Assembly: GCA_030403585.1 (NCBI GenBank)
Contig: JAUEPE010000012.1
Location: 78,887 to 142,886 of the forward strand
Length of the DNA: 64,000 nt
Source of the DNA: Frankia sp. RB7
Lineage (GTDB): Bacteria; Pseudomonadota; Alphaproteobacteria; Rhizobiales; Xanthobacteraceae
Direction: 5' to 3'
In this document: one piece after another, positions 51,283 to 60,209 of the stretch
Position numbering within the stretch: position 1 is the stretch's first letter
Layout of the letters: the number at the start of each line of letters is the position of its first letter
Notes under the pieces: model-generated
The model's input: only the letters and a program-made list of their open reading frames with translations
Told to the model about the DNA's origin: nothing
Databases searched by the model: none
Position numbers and translations under genes: made by a program

Positions 51283-52293
51283 TCAGAAATCGATCGTCGC
51301 GCTCTCGCCATCGCGCATACTGGCGATAATGCCTTGCTCGATCCTGCGCGCGAGCTTCGGGCGATAGTGGATGAAATCCGCAAAATTGTTGCGGTCGCGG
51401 GTCAGATCGTTGTCGATGCGATAGTTGATAAAATTGCTGCGCGGACGCCCCGCGATGACGGCTTTCAGCGCGGCATCGCAAGCGCCGCGCTCCAGCGCCA
51501 CATCCGTGCCGGGCTTCGGCACGGTGGCCGCGAAAGTCGGCGGCACGATGATGACGACGGGCAATTCGGCCGGCAGCTTCCCGACGATCTCCACCAGCGC
51601 AGCGATCTCGGGAAATGTCGCCCGCGCCTCGGCGGATGGAGCCGGCGCAGGATCCTTGGGCCAGCCAACCTCCTTGAATTGGCCGGGCGGCCAGATGTCC
51701 TCATAGCTGACAAAGCCGTCCGGATTCATCCGCTGCCGCCAGCCTAGCCCGATGCCGAGCCGCTGAAAGGCCTGCTCGATCGCCTGCCAGGAGATCAGCC
51801 GCACCGCGTAGGTGACGACACTTCTGTCGTAGAGCCAATAGGGGAACGGAGCGCCCTCTTCCTTCGGCCGCGCATGCACGCACCAGCCGGGATCGGCCGC
51901 GATCACCAGCGCGCCGACTTGGCTGTGATTGCGCAGGAAGAAGTCGAGCACGGCAAGCTGCTCGCGCGGAACCGAGCCGGTGGTGTAGAGCTGCACGAAG
52001 CGCAGGCCCGTCGCGCCGGACAATTCCGCCGGCTCGATCATCTGTGCCGTCGAATTGCCGAGGATGGCCGCGTTGAAATTCGGGTCTCTGGCGCGGCTCG
52101 CAGCCGTGATCTGCGTGAGACGATTGTCGACGCCGTCGATACCGAGCAGGCCGAGCTTGCCGCTGTCATAGGGATCAACGAGCACCATCAGCGCCAGCAC
52201 CAGCACGGCCGCGCCGATCAGCGTGCCCAGGCAGGCTGTGATGCTCCTCCCCCAGCCGGGATCGGTCTCAGAACTTGAAGTAGACGAATTCAT
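51283..52293 (-). CDS. membrane-anchored SGNH-like protein (DltD-like role)
   Basis: The 336-residue protein has one N-terminal helix (GTLIGAAVLVLALMVLV, ~23-39), with the rest probably in the periplasm. An SGNH-type block I lies at AAILGNSTAQMI (Ser81) and a C-terminal DxxH in FADFIHYRP (Asp306, His309), the same pair used by DltD, AlgJ and AlgX. It starts at 52293 and overlaps the MBOAT stop by 26 bases, so translation is coupled. The family itself I do not recognise; the role of transferring or hydrolysing the acyl group on the outer side is inferred from its genetic link with MBOAT. Confidence 0.82.
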   Translation of the reverse strand: MNSSTSSSETDPGWGRSITACLGTLIGAAVLVLALMVLVDPYDSGKLGLLGIDGVDNRLTQITAASRARDPNFNAAILGNSTAQMIEPAELSGATGLRFVQLYTTGSVPREQLAVLDFFLRNHSQVGALVIAADPGWCVHARPKEEGAPFPYWLYDRSVVTYAVRLISWQAIEQAFQRLGIGLGWRQRMNPDGFVSYEDIWPPGQFKEVGWPKDPAPAPSAEARATFPEIAALVEIVGKLPAELPVVIIVPPTFAATVPKPGTDVALERGACDAALKAVIAGRPRSNFINYRIDNDLTRDRNNFADFIHYRPKLARRIEQGIIASMRDGESATIDF

Positions 52294-53650
52294 GGAGATC
52301 CCGACCACCCATCTGGAGCAGCAAAGCGAAAAGGCAGATCCCGAGCAAGCCCGCAAGCCGGGGACTCGGGCGGCGCGTGAAGAACGCGACGATGTCCTGG
52401 CTCGCCGGCAACAGGAAGGCGAACAACGGCGCCACGATCAGCGGCCAGAGGTGCTGCCCGCGCGCGAGCGGCAGCGGCTGGGCAAGCCCGGCGAAGACAT
52501 GCCAGGCAGCCTCGACCGAGCCGGCGCGAAAGATCACGCCGGTTGCCAGCACGAACAGCACGGTGAGCGCCCAGCCGAGCCATGACGGGACGTGTGGGCC
52601 ATAGCGCCGCCACAACGAACAAAGGACCTGCGCGACACCGTGCAGGACGCCCCACAGCACAAAAGCCCAGCTCGCGCCATGCCACAAGCCGCATAGCGCC
52701 ATGGTGATCAGCATCGCGCCGAAGAACTGCACCGGCAGAAAGCGCCGCGGCAGCAGCCGCAGATTGACCAGCGGATAGAACACGTAATCGCGCAGGAACA
52801 ACATCAGCGTGATGTGCCAGCGCTGCCAGAAATCCTGGATGTTGGTCGAGCGCAGCGGCGCATTGAAATTGTAGGGCAGCTGCACGCCGAACAGCAGCCC
52901 AAGGCCGATCGCGATGTCGGAATAGCCGGAGAAGTCGAACAGGATCTGGAACGAAAAGCAGAAGGCGAGCCAGCCGTCGCCGCTTGCAAGCGGTCCAGCC
53001 GCCGCCTGCGTGTAGATGGGATCGAGCAGGTGCGCGATGCTGTCGGCGATCACGACCTTCTGGAACAGGCCGATCGCGATGAAGCAGATCGCGATGCAGA
53101 ACTGGCGCTGCCAGCCCGGCACGTAGACCTGCCTGCCGAACTGATGCATCACCTCCGACCAGCGCGCGAGCGGACCTGCGATCGCCTGCGGGAAGAAGGC
53201 GATGTAGAGCGCATAGCGATCGAGCGCGTAGAGCGGCGCCTTGCCGCGCTTCAGATCCACCAGATACATGATGTGGTGGAAGGTGAAGAAGGAGATGCCG
53301 AGCGGCAACCCGATGTCGAGTGTCGGCAGCGCGACGCCCAGCACATGCCCGAGATTGCCGAGAATGAAGTTGGCGTATTTGAACAACGCCAAGACGCCGA
53401 TATCGAGCGCGATGACAAGTGTCAGCACCACTTTCCACTTCACCCGCCCATAGGCGACCGAGGCGAGCCAGTTGACGGCGATCGAAGCGATCAGGAGCAG
53501 GATGAAGGACGGACTGCCCCAGGCGTAGAAGGCCAGCGACAGCGCCACCTGCACGCCGATGCGCAAGCGCGGATAGGGATCGAACAGGCGGTAGATCAGC
53601 AGTGCCGCCGGCAGGAACACCAGGAGGAAAGGGTAGTCGTTGAACAGCAT
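52268..53650 (-). CDS. MBOAT family O-acyltransferase
   Basis: The 460-residue inner-membrane protein has about 10-12 helices and the MBOAT pattern with the N-terminal NDYPFLLVFLPAALL and FFTFHHIMYLVD, and the catalytic His324 in CGLWHGASWAFVLWGVLHG (plus His279). It resembles AlgI and DltB, which pass acyl groups across the membrane to an exported polymer. It follows the desaturase gene by 38 bases and overlaps the SGNH gene, so the three make an operon. With the ACP-FAAL pair nearby, it most likely transfers an acyl group from the carrier protein. Confidence 0.94.
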   Translation of the reverse strand: MLFNDYPFLLVFLPAALLIYRLFDPYPRLRIGVQVALSLAFYAWGSPSFILLLIASIAVNWLASVAYGRVKWKVVLTLVIALDIGVLALFKYANFILGNLGHVLGVALPTLDIGLPLGISFFTFHHIMYLVDLKRGKAPLYALDRYALYIAFFPQAIAGPLARWSEVMHQFGRQVYVPGWQRQFCIAICFIAIGLFQKVVIADSIAHLLDPIYTQAAAGPLASGDGWLAFCFSFQILFDFSGYSDIAIGLGLLFGVQLPYNFNAPLRSTNIQDFWQRWHITLMLFLRDYVFYPLVNLRLLPRRFLPVQFFGAMLITMALCGLWHGASWAFVLWGVLHGVAQVLCSLWRRYGPHVPSWLGWALTVLFVLATGVIFRAGSVEAAWHVFAGLAQPLPLARGQHLWPLIVAPLFAFLLPASQDIVAFFTRRPSPRLAGLLGICLFALLLQMGGRDLHEFVYFKF

Positions 53651-53688
53651 CGGTTCAGCGCTGCGCCGTCATCGCCGGATGCCGATCC

Positions 53689-54648
53689 TCAGCCCGTTTC
53701 CAGATCGGGCGCCGCATCGTCCGGCTGCCGCAGCATGCGCCGGGCGATCTTCTCCTCACTCGGCACCTTGACGTCCCAAGCGAGCCCGAGCGCCTCCAGC
53801 GCGCGGATGAAGATGAAGCCGGGATCGAACTCGAACCAGCGCAGGCCGAAGGCCGCCGAATACGGGAAGGCGTGATGGTTGTTGTGCCAGCCTTCGCCCC
53901 AGGCGAGCCAGGCCATCACACCGAGATTGCGACTGTTGTCGTCGCGCGTGACGAAAGGCTGCGCGCCAAAACTGTGCATGATGGAGTTGATGGCGGACAT
54001 GGTCTGCTCGACCACGAACATGCGCACCACGCCGCCCCACAGCAGGCCCGTCAGCGCGCCCCACAGGCTCATCGTGGCGAGGCCACCGATCGCGGCCGGA
54101 AGCAACAGGCCGAACGCGACCCAGCTGTAATAGTAACTGTTGACGGCCACCAGGGTGCGGTTGGCCATCAGATCCGGCACATAATGGGCGACGTTGGGAT
54201 AGTCGTGCGCGATCATCCAGGTCAGATGCGCGTGCAGGAATCCGCGCAGGCGGCCCAGCATGCCGTCGCCATGCAGGCGCGGCGAATGCAGATCGCCGTC
54301 GTGATCGGACAGTTCGTGGTGCCGGCGGTGCATCGCCGCCCAGGACAGCATCGGGCCGCGCCCGGCCATCGATCCCATCACGATCAGGATCGCGCTCATC
54401 GCGGTCGAGGTGGCAAAGGCGCGATGAGTGAACAGGCGATGATAGCCGACGGTCAGCCCAAGCCCGGTGATGAGCCAGAAGCCGAAGAACAGGCTGAGCT
54501 CCATCACCCCGATCGGACGGTAGAACAGGAGGCCCAACGCAATCAGCGTACCGACGAAGGGCAGAACGTCGAAAATGATGAAATGCCGCCGCTGCATCCT
54601 GTGAAGATGCCGGCTGCGGATGATGCGGTGATCGCGTTTCTGTTGCAC
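53689..54648 (-). CDS. acyl-CoA/fatty acid desaturase
   Basis: The membrane di-iron desaturase has the three histidine boxes HRLFTH, HRRHH and HNNHHAFP, in the order and spacing of delta-9 acyl-CoA desaturases, with four helices between. The start is uncertain. I give the GTG at 54648 (about 319 residues); an ATG at 54597 and a TTG at 54723 are alternatives, and none has a strong ribosome site. It introduces a double bond in an acyl chain, using O2 and an electron donor. It reads into the MBOAT gene 38 bases away, which suggests that the unsaturated chain is what is activated and transferred. Confidence 0.9.
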   Translation of the reverse strand: MQQKRDHRIIRSRHLHRMQRRHFIIFDVLPFVGTLIALGLLFYRPIGVMELSLFFGFWLITGLGLTVGYHRLFTHRAFATSTAMSAILIVMGSMAGRGPMLSWAAMHRRHHELSDHDGDLHSPRLHGDGMLGRLRGFLHAHLTWMIAHDYPNVAHYVPDLMANRTLVAVNSYYYSWVAFGLLLPAAIGGLATMSLWGALTGLLWGGVVRMFVVEQTMSAINSIMHSFGAQPFVTRDDNSRNLGVMAWLAWGEGWHNNHHAFPYSAAFGLRWFEFDPGFIFIRALEALGLAWDVKVPSEEKIARRMLRQPDDAAPDLETG

Positions 54649-54805
54649 GGTCGGGGATTCCAAGGCGTCAACAGTACATAACCGCAACGCGATCGCAACC
54701 CAAGCCGCTGCCCAAGGTTTCAACAGGCGCGAAAGCCTGTAAAATGGCCCGTCCGCTCCAAAATGCGTTCAAATACAACCCCTTTCGCTTGCCCTCCGAG
54801 GCGCC

Positions 54806-55789
54806 ATGCCATCACGTGCTGCGACAATTTTGACTGTGATCTCGGTTCTGATTGCGGGAAAAACCATGGCTTTCGATCTCGAGGCGCATCGCGGCGGGCG
54901 GGGGCTGATGCCGGAAAACACCCTGCCGGCCTTTGCCAATGCCCTCACGATGGGCGTGGACACGCTGGAGCTCGATGTCGGCGTGACCGCCGACGGCGAG
55001 GTGGTCGTGTCGCATGAGCGCGGGCTCAATCCCGATCTCGCGCGGGATGCGAACGGGGCCTATGTCGCCGCGCCCGGCACACCCTTCGTGAAGCTGCGGT
55101 TCGCCGATGCCAGGGCCTACGACGTCGGCCAAATCCGGCCGGACAGCGCCTATGCGAAGCAATTTCCCGACCAGCGCGCCGTGCCGGGGACCCGCATTCC
55201 CGCGCTGAAGGAGCTGTTCGCGCTGGTGCGCAAATCCGGCAACGAACGCGTGCGCTTCAATATCGAGACCAAGATCGATCCGGATCATCCGGACGAATCG
55301 CTGGAGCCGCAGGCCTTCGTCGCAAAGCTGCTCGGGGTGATCGCAGATCAGAAGTTTTCCGACCGCGTCATGATCCAGTCGTTCGACTGGCGAACCCTGC
55401 TGCTGGTCCAGCAGCAGGCCCCGACAATTCCGACCGTGTATCTGACGCTCCAGCGCGGCTCGGCACCGACCATCGCCCTCGACAAGGCCACCAACTGGAC
55501 GGCAGGTTACAGCCCGGCCGATCACGGCGGCTCGCTGCCCCGCACGATCAAGGCCGCGGGCGGCGCGGTGTGGTCGCCCTATTTCGGCGACGTGACCGCG
55601 GCGCTTGTCACTGAAGCCCATACGCTAGCATTGCGCGTTGTGGTCTGGACCGTCAACAAGCCCGACGACATGGCGCGGATGATCGAGATCGGCGTCGACG
55701 GCATCATCTCGGACCGGCCGGACCTGTTGCGGCAGGTCGCCGGCGAGAAGGGCCTTGCGCTCCCCGCGGGGACGCCGGTCGAACCGTAG
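54806..55789 (+). CDS. secreted glycerophosphodiester phosphodiesterase
   Basis: The 327-residue protein starts with a signal-like segment (ATILTVISVLIAGKTMA) and is a GDPD TIM barrel: HRGGRGLMPENT (His28, Glu37), the acidic LELDVGVTADGEVVVSHE, FNIETK, QSFDWRTLL, and VVVWTVNKPDDMARMIEIGVDGIISDRPD near the end. It hydrolyses deacylated phospholipids or similar diesters to glycerol 3-phosphate and an alcohol in the periplasm. Convergent with the fused transporter/synthase gene. Confidence 0.93.
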   Translation: MPSRAATILTVISVLIAGKTMAFDLEAHRGGRGLMPENTLPAFANALTMGVDTLELDVGVTADGEVVVSHERGLNPDLARDANGAYVAAPGTPFVKLRFADARAYDVGQIRPDSAYAKQFPDQRAVPGTRIPALKELFALVRKSGNERVRFNIETKIDPDHPDESLEPQAFVAKLLGVIADQKFSDRVMIQSFDWRTLLLVQQQAPTIPTVYLTLQRGSAPTIALDKATNWTAGYSPADHGGSLPRTIKAAGGAVWSPYFGDVTAALVTEAHTLALRVVVWTVNKPDDMARMIEIGVDGIISDRPDLLRQVAGEKGLALPAGTPVEP

Positions 55790-55797
55790 CCTTTGAG

Positions 55798-58080
55798 TTA
55801 CTGCTCCCCGTACCGCAAACGCCGGTACAGCGCGCCCAGGATGTTGGAATAGTCGTCGGTCCAGACCCGCACCTTCTCGTCCGCGTCAGTCTCCTCCCAT
55901 TGCTTGGAGGAGGCGAGCTTGCCGACGTCATCAGCCTCGCGCGCCGAGATGACGACGTCGGTGGAGAAGATGTAGTCGGCGTCGCGGCCCGAATCCTCGT
56001 CGTAGACCCAGCTCTTCAGATCGTTGGCATCGGCAATGCCGACCACGACGGGCTCGAGATCGAGATGCCGGTTGGAGACGTGCATCACCACGGCGCCGTG
56101 CGGGGCGAGCTTGTCCTTGTAGATCTTCATCGCCTCTTCGGTCGCCAGATGAATCGGGATCGCATCCGACGAATAGGCATCGACGATGATGAGGTCGTAG
56201 ACGCCGTCGGGCTCCCTCGCGAAGGTGAGACGCGCATCCCCGATCACCGGCTTCAGGTCCGGCAGGCAGCTCGATATGTAGCGGAAATTTTTGGGATCAC
56301 GCGCGGCATCCACCATCGACTGGTCGATCTCGAAGAATTTCCAGTCCTCGCCGGGCTCCGCGGCGCAGGCGAGCGTGCCCGATCCGACGCCGATCGCCGC
56401 GACTTTCAACGGCGCGCCCTTGCGTTCGCGGATCGCGGCGATGGCCTGACCGATGCCGCCGTCCTTGTGATAATAGGTGATCGGCTCGGGCCGGCCGGTG
56501 ACCGGCGTGCCGTCACTGTTGCGGAAGCGCTCGGCGCCGTGAATCGTGGTGCCGTGCATCAGCACGTGGAAATAGCCGCCCGGCGTCACCACGATCTTGT
56601 GCACGCCGAAGAAGCTGCGCACCGTGGTGACGCGGCCCTCGTCGGCTGGATAGATCCGCGTCAAGGCCAGCGCCAGCGCGACGGTGGCAAAGATCTTCCA
56701 GCGCTCTGCGTTGAGCGCCAGCGCCAGAAGCGCTGCGAGCACGCCGACGGCGCCGGCGAGCCAGACGCGGTGATCCTCGAACCAGCTCGAAATATCCCCC
56801 GTCATGTAAGACGGTGCTACGAGCGCCGCCGCGAGCACGGCAAGCGCCAGCCAGTACCATCTCACGATGCCCGCAAGACGCTCGTTCACTGAGGACCGGC
56901 ACAGCGCAGCGAGCGCGACCAGGATCGGATATTCCGCGATCCATGAAAAGGTGAAGGGAGCGACGAGGCCGGCAAAGAGGCCGCCGACCATGCCGCCGAA
57001 CGACAGCGCGACATAGAAGCCGGTGAGATATTTTACCGGCGGCCGCGTCCGCGCCAGTTCGCCGTGACAGGCCATGGCGATGACGAAGAAGCACAATTGA
57101 TGGCCTCCGAGCGTGAGCAGCAAATTCTGCTCGCCGCCGAAGGCGAGCAGAAAGATGATTCCCGCGATCGCGACCGGCTGGAGCGCCAGCATCCATTTGT
57201 GCGGCAGCAGCGGCCGCGACTGGAACACCACAACCCAGGTCAACAGATACAGCGACAGCGGCAACACCCACAGCAGCGGCGCCGCCGCGACGTCGGTCGA
57301 GATATGCGCGGTGACTGCGATCAGCAGGCCTGACGGCACCGCGGCGAGGAAGATCCAGCGCAGTCGCGTCACCAGCGTCGGCGCCGGCGCATTCGCCTGC
57401 TCGGTTTGAAGGTCAACCACCGCCAGCTTCGGCGAGCGCAGCAGCAGCACGCCGCAGGCGGCTATCAGCAGGATCAAAACACCATAGCCGCCGGTCCAGA
57501 GCCGGTTCTGCGTGTGCAGCGTGAAGATCGGCTCCAGCAGGAACGGATAGGACAACAGCGCGAGGAAGCTGCCGATGTTGGATGAAGCATAGAGGAAATA
57601 GGGATCGCGCCCGTCGGGATGGCCGGTGCGGACGAACCAGGCTTGCAGCAGCGGATTGTTGGCGGCGAGCGCGAAGAACGGTAGCCCAATCGATATCACG
57701 AACAGGCCGAGCAGCCAGAACGCATAGCCTGACGCCGGCGGCTCGCCATAAGCGCTGGCGATGCTGAGCGGGAGCGTCGCGAAGGCAGCGATCAGCAGCA
57801 CCAGATGCACCACGACCGGAACCACGCGATTTTTGATCTGCATCAGGAGATGCGCATAGGCATAGCCCGCCAGCAGCAGCGACTGGAAGAACACCATCGC
57901 CACCGACCACACCGCCGGCGAGCCACCGAGCCGCGGCAGCACCATTTTCGTGAACAGCGGTTGCACCGAGAACAGCAAAAGCGCACTGACGAAGATCGCG
58001 GCGGTGTAGACCGTCAGCAGCAGCCGGTTGCGCGACGAGGACGGCTGCTCCGTGGCGGCGGGTTGCACGATCGAATCCAT
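55798..58080 (-). CDS. fused MFS transporter/spermidine synthase-like protein
   Basis: The 760-residue protein has about 13 membrane helices (residues ~20-480, MFS-like) and a C-terminal spermidine synthase/methyltransferase-like domain (about 490-750) with the nucleotide motif IGVGSGTLACAA and VYDLIIVDAYSSDAIPIHL. 'Fused MFS/spermidine synthase' proteins are widely annotated, but polyamine synthesis has not been proven for most. A membrane aminopropyl- or methyl-transferase is a fair guess. No speD or speE neighbour supports a polyamine pathway. Confidence 0.9.
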   Translation of the reverse strand: MDSIVQPAATEQPSSSRNRLLLTVYTAAIFVSALLLFSVQPLFTKMVLPRLGGSPAVWSVAMVFFQSLLLAGYAYAHLLMQIKNRVVPVVVHLVLLIAAFATLPLSIASAYGEPPASGYAFWLLGLFVISIGLPFFALAANNPLLQAWFVRTGHPDGRDPYFLYASSNIGSFLALLSYPFLLEPIFTLHTQNRLWTGGYGVLILLIAACGVLLLRSPKLAVVDLQTEQANAPAPTLVTRLRWIFLAAVPSGLLIAVTAHISTDVAAAPLLWVLPLSLYLLTWVVVFQSRPLLPHKWMLALQPVAIAGIIFLLAFGGEQNLLLTLGGHQLCFFVIAMACHGELARTRPPVKYLTGFYVALSFGGMVGGLFAGLVAPFTFSWIAEYPILVALAALCRSSVNERLAGIVRWYWLALAVLAAALVAPSYMTGDISSWFEDHRVWLAGAVGVLAALLALALNAERWKIFATVALALALTRIYPADEGRVTTVRSFFGVHKIVVTPGGYFHVLMHGTTIHGAERFRNSDGTPVTGRPEPITYYHKDGGIGQAIAAIRERKGAPLKVAAIGVGSGTLACAAEPGEDWKFFEIDQSMVDAARDPKNFRYISSCLPDLKPVIGDARLTFAREPDGVYDLIIVDAYSSDAIPIHLATEEAMKIYKDKLAPHGAVVMHVSNRHLDLEPVVVGIADANDLKSWVYDEDSGRDADYIFSTDVVISAREADDVGKLASSKQWEETDADEKVRVWTDDYSNILGALYRRLRYGEQ

Positions 58081-58196
58081 GGGAGCTCCGGCTTATTCCC
58101 CCAGCGGGCGCCGGGCGCGCGCAATGGAGCACACCGCGCCTGAACGGGCAATAAATGGTCTCGTGATGTTGCCGCTGCCGACGTTTGATGTAGACA

Positions 58197-58298
58197 GTCA
58201 TTTCCGGGGCGGAGCGTCAGCATCGAACTACGGTGCGGCTCCCGCACCGGAGAATCTCGAGATTCCGGGTCTGGTCCTTCGGACCATCCCGGAATGAC
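58197..58298. repeat. long interspersed palindromic repeat with tcattccggg ends
   Basis: gtcatttccgggg (58197-58209) and cccggaatgac (58288-58298) form the ends. Inside are gaatctcgagattc, a 14-base perfect palindrome, and ggtccttcggacc, a stable hairpin. The ends match the hairpin at 44340-44379 and the inner hairpin matches that at 10283-10318. It lies in the divergent gap between the fused transporter and the FAD oxidoreductase gene. Confidence 0.7.
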
Positions 58299-58310
58299 AC
58301 CAGGAAGGTC

Positions 58311-59921
58311 ATGAGCGAAACCGACGTCGTCATCATCGGCGCTGGCCATAACGGCCTTACCTGCGCGGCTTATCTCGCGATGGCGGGCTTGCGCGTGATT
58401 GTCGTCGAGCGCCGCAAGGTGGTCGGCGGAGCCGCAGTCACGGAGGAGTTTCATCCGGGCTTCCGCAACTCCGTCGCGGCCTACACCGTGAGCCTGCTCA
58501 ACCCGCAGGTCGTCCGCGATCTGGGGCTTGCCGAGCAGGGCTTGCGGGTGGTCGAGCGGCGCGCGCAGAATTTCCTGCCAGCCCCTGACGGCAACTATCT
58601 CCTCACCGGCGAGGGCCGGACCAAGGCATCCGTCGCGCGGCTCAGTGCGCGCGATGCCGATGCGCTCGACGGGTTTTCGCGCGAGCTCGAGGACATCGCC
58701 GACGTGTTGCGGCAGTTCGTGCTGCGGGCGCCGCCGAACCTGCTCGGCAATTTTGGCATTGGCGCCATCCGCGAGGCCGCGAATGCGTTGACGACCGCCA
58801 ACATCCTGCGCGGCCTGACGCTGGAGCGAAGTCGCAGCCTGCTCGATCTCTTCACCCGCTCCGCCGGCGAGATGCTGGACGAGCGCTTCGAGCACGATCT
58901 GGTCAAAGCGCTGTTCGGCTTCGATGCCATCGTCGGCAATTATGCGAGCCCCTACGCCGCCGGCTCGGCCTATGTAATGCTGCATCATGCCTTCGGCGAG
59001 GTGAACGGCAAGAAGGGCGTCTGGGGCCACGCCATCGGCGGCATGGGCGCGATCACGCAGGCGATGGCACGCGCCGCGCGCGACCGCGGCGTCACGATCG
59101 ACCTTGATGCCGGCGTGCGCGAGGTGATCGTCGAGCGCGACCGCGCCACAGGCGTGGTGCTGGAGAACGGAACGGCGATCCGCGCGAAATATGTCGCGGC
59201 CAACGTCAATCCAAAGCTGCTCTACACGCGGCTGATTGCGGCCGACGCCCTGCCCTCAGATTTCCTCACCCGCATCCGCAACTGGAAGAACGGCTCCGGC
59301 ACCTTCCGCATGAACCTGGCGCTGGACCGCCTGCCTTCCTTCACCGCGTTGCCTGGCGACGGCGATCACCTCACCTCCGGCATCATCCTGGCGCCGAGCC
59401 TCGGCTACATGGACCGTGCGTATCTCGACGCGCGGGCGCAGGGCTGGAGTCGTCAGCCGATCGTCGAGATGCTGATCCCCTCGACGCTCGACGACACGCT
59501 CGCGCCTGCAGGCAAGCACGTCGCGAGCCTGTTCTGCCAGCACGTCGCGCCGGAGCTTCCCGACGGCAAGTCCTGGGACGACCATCGCGACGAGGTCGCC
59601 GATCTCATGATCGCGACGGTGGACAGCTACGCGCCGGGCTTTGGGACGAGCGTACTCGGCCGCCAGATCCTCTCTCCGCTCGATCTCGAGCGGCAGTTCG
59701 GCCTGCTCGGCGGCGACATTTTTCATGGCGCGCTGACGCTGAACCAGTTGTTCTCGGCACGGCCGATGCTGGGCCACGCCGATTATCGCGGGCCCCTGAA
59801 GGGCCTCTATCACTGCGGCTCCGGTGCCCATCCCGGCGGCGGCGTCACCGGCGCTCCCGGCCACAACGCCGCACAGGCGATTCTCAGGGATCACCGCAGC
59901 CTGTTCGCAAGCCGTGGATAG
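58311..59921 (+). CDS. phytoene desaturase-like FAD-dependent oxidoreductase
   Basis: From the ATG at 58311 (AGGAAGG upstream) the protein has 536 residues. The N-terminal dinucleotide fold reads DVVIIGAGHNGLTCAAYLA with the following acidic RVIVVERRKVVGGAA, and the family-typical C-terminus GLYHCGSGAHPGGGVTGAPGHNAA. It belongs to the CrtI/phytoene dehydrogenase-like group (COG1233). No carotenoid genes are nearby, so it is better called an NAD(P)/FAD-dependent oxidoreductase; related mammalian proteins (PYROXD2) are not carotenoid enzymes. Confidence 0.92.
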   Translation: MSETDVVIIGAGHNGLTCAAYLAMAGLRVIVVERRKVVGGAAVTEEFHPGFRNSVAAYTVSLLNPQVVRDLGLAEQGLRVVERRAQNFLPAPDGNYLLTGEGRTKASVARLSARDADALDGFSRELEDIADVLRQFVLRAPPNLLGNFGIGAIREAANALTTANILRGLTLERSRSLLDLFTRSAGEMLDERFEHDLVKALFGFDAIVGNYASPYAAGSAYVMLHHAFGEVNGKKGVWGHAIGGMGAITQAMARAARDRGVTIDLDAGVREVIVERDRATGVVLENGTAIRAKYVAANVNPKLLYTRLIAADALPSDFLTRIRNWKNGSGTFRMNLALDRLPSFTALPGDGDHLTSGIILAPSLGYMDRAYLDARAQGWSRQPIVEMLIPSTLDDTLAPAGKHVASLFCQHVAPELPDGKSWDDHRDEVADLMIATVDSYAPGFGTSVLGRQILSPLDLERQFGLLGGDIFHGALTLNQLFSARPMLGHADYRGPLKGLYHCGSGAHPGGGVTGAPGHNAAQAILRDHRSLFASRG

Positions 59922-60120
59922 GTCTGTCGACGGGCTGTGGAGAAGTCTGTTGGCAGAGCTGTGATGAAGCCGTGGAAGGCTGACGCGATAGCTTGGTACA
60001 AGCCCGGATCAAGCTGTGGAAAAGGGACTGGATAAGCCGCGTATAAGCCGGTGGATCGCGACTTGATTTATGAGCGGAAATCCTTGGTAGATCCTGTGAA
60101 ACGGGCTCCAAAACGACTAC
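59922..60120. other. non-coding stretch with repeated (c)tgtgga words
   Basis: No gene is supported. The segment holds a series of words related to ctgtgga: ctgtggaga near 59935, ccgtggaag near 59970, ctgtggaaa near 60014, actggataa near 60028 and ggtggatc near 60050. The best match to the DnaA box TGTGGATAA is tgtggaaaa near 60015, with one mismatch. This could be decayed tandem repeat or a set of weak DnaA sites. Confidence 0.4.
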
Positions 60121-60148
60121 GCCCGCCAGGGGCAATTCCCCAGCGGGC
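60121..60148 (-). terminator. hairpin downstream of the Flp pilin gene
   Basis: gcccgc and gcgggc flank gggg/cccc around caatt, giving a two-part stem of about ten pairs. It is about 60 bases beyond the pilin stop, and the minus-strand sequence after it contains a TTTT. A terminator is likely. Confidence 0.6.
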
Positions 60149-60209
60149 GGTCGTCGAAAAGAGCCGTTTATGAAGAAAGTAGCCCCCGCTGGGAAATGGG
60201 AGGCAGAAA

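Noticed and set aside
49295..53650. True D-alanylation (dlt) operon
   Set aside because: The adenylating enzyme has FAAL features and not those of DltA. Teichoic acids are not expected in this group, and a desaturase heads the operon.
59922..60120. Chromosome replication origin
   Set aside because: Only weak DnaA-like words are present; no dnaA, parAB, hemE or gidAB genes are adjacent and no AT-rich unwinding element is seen.
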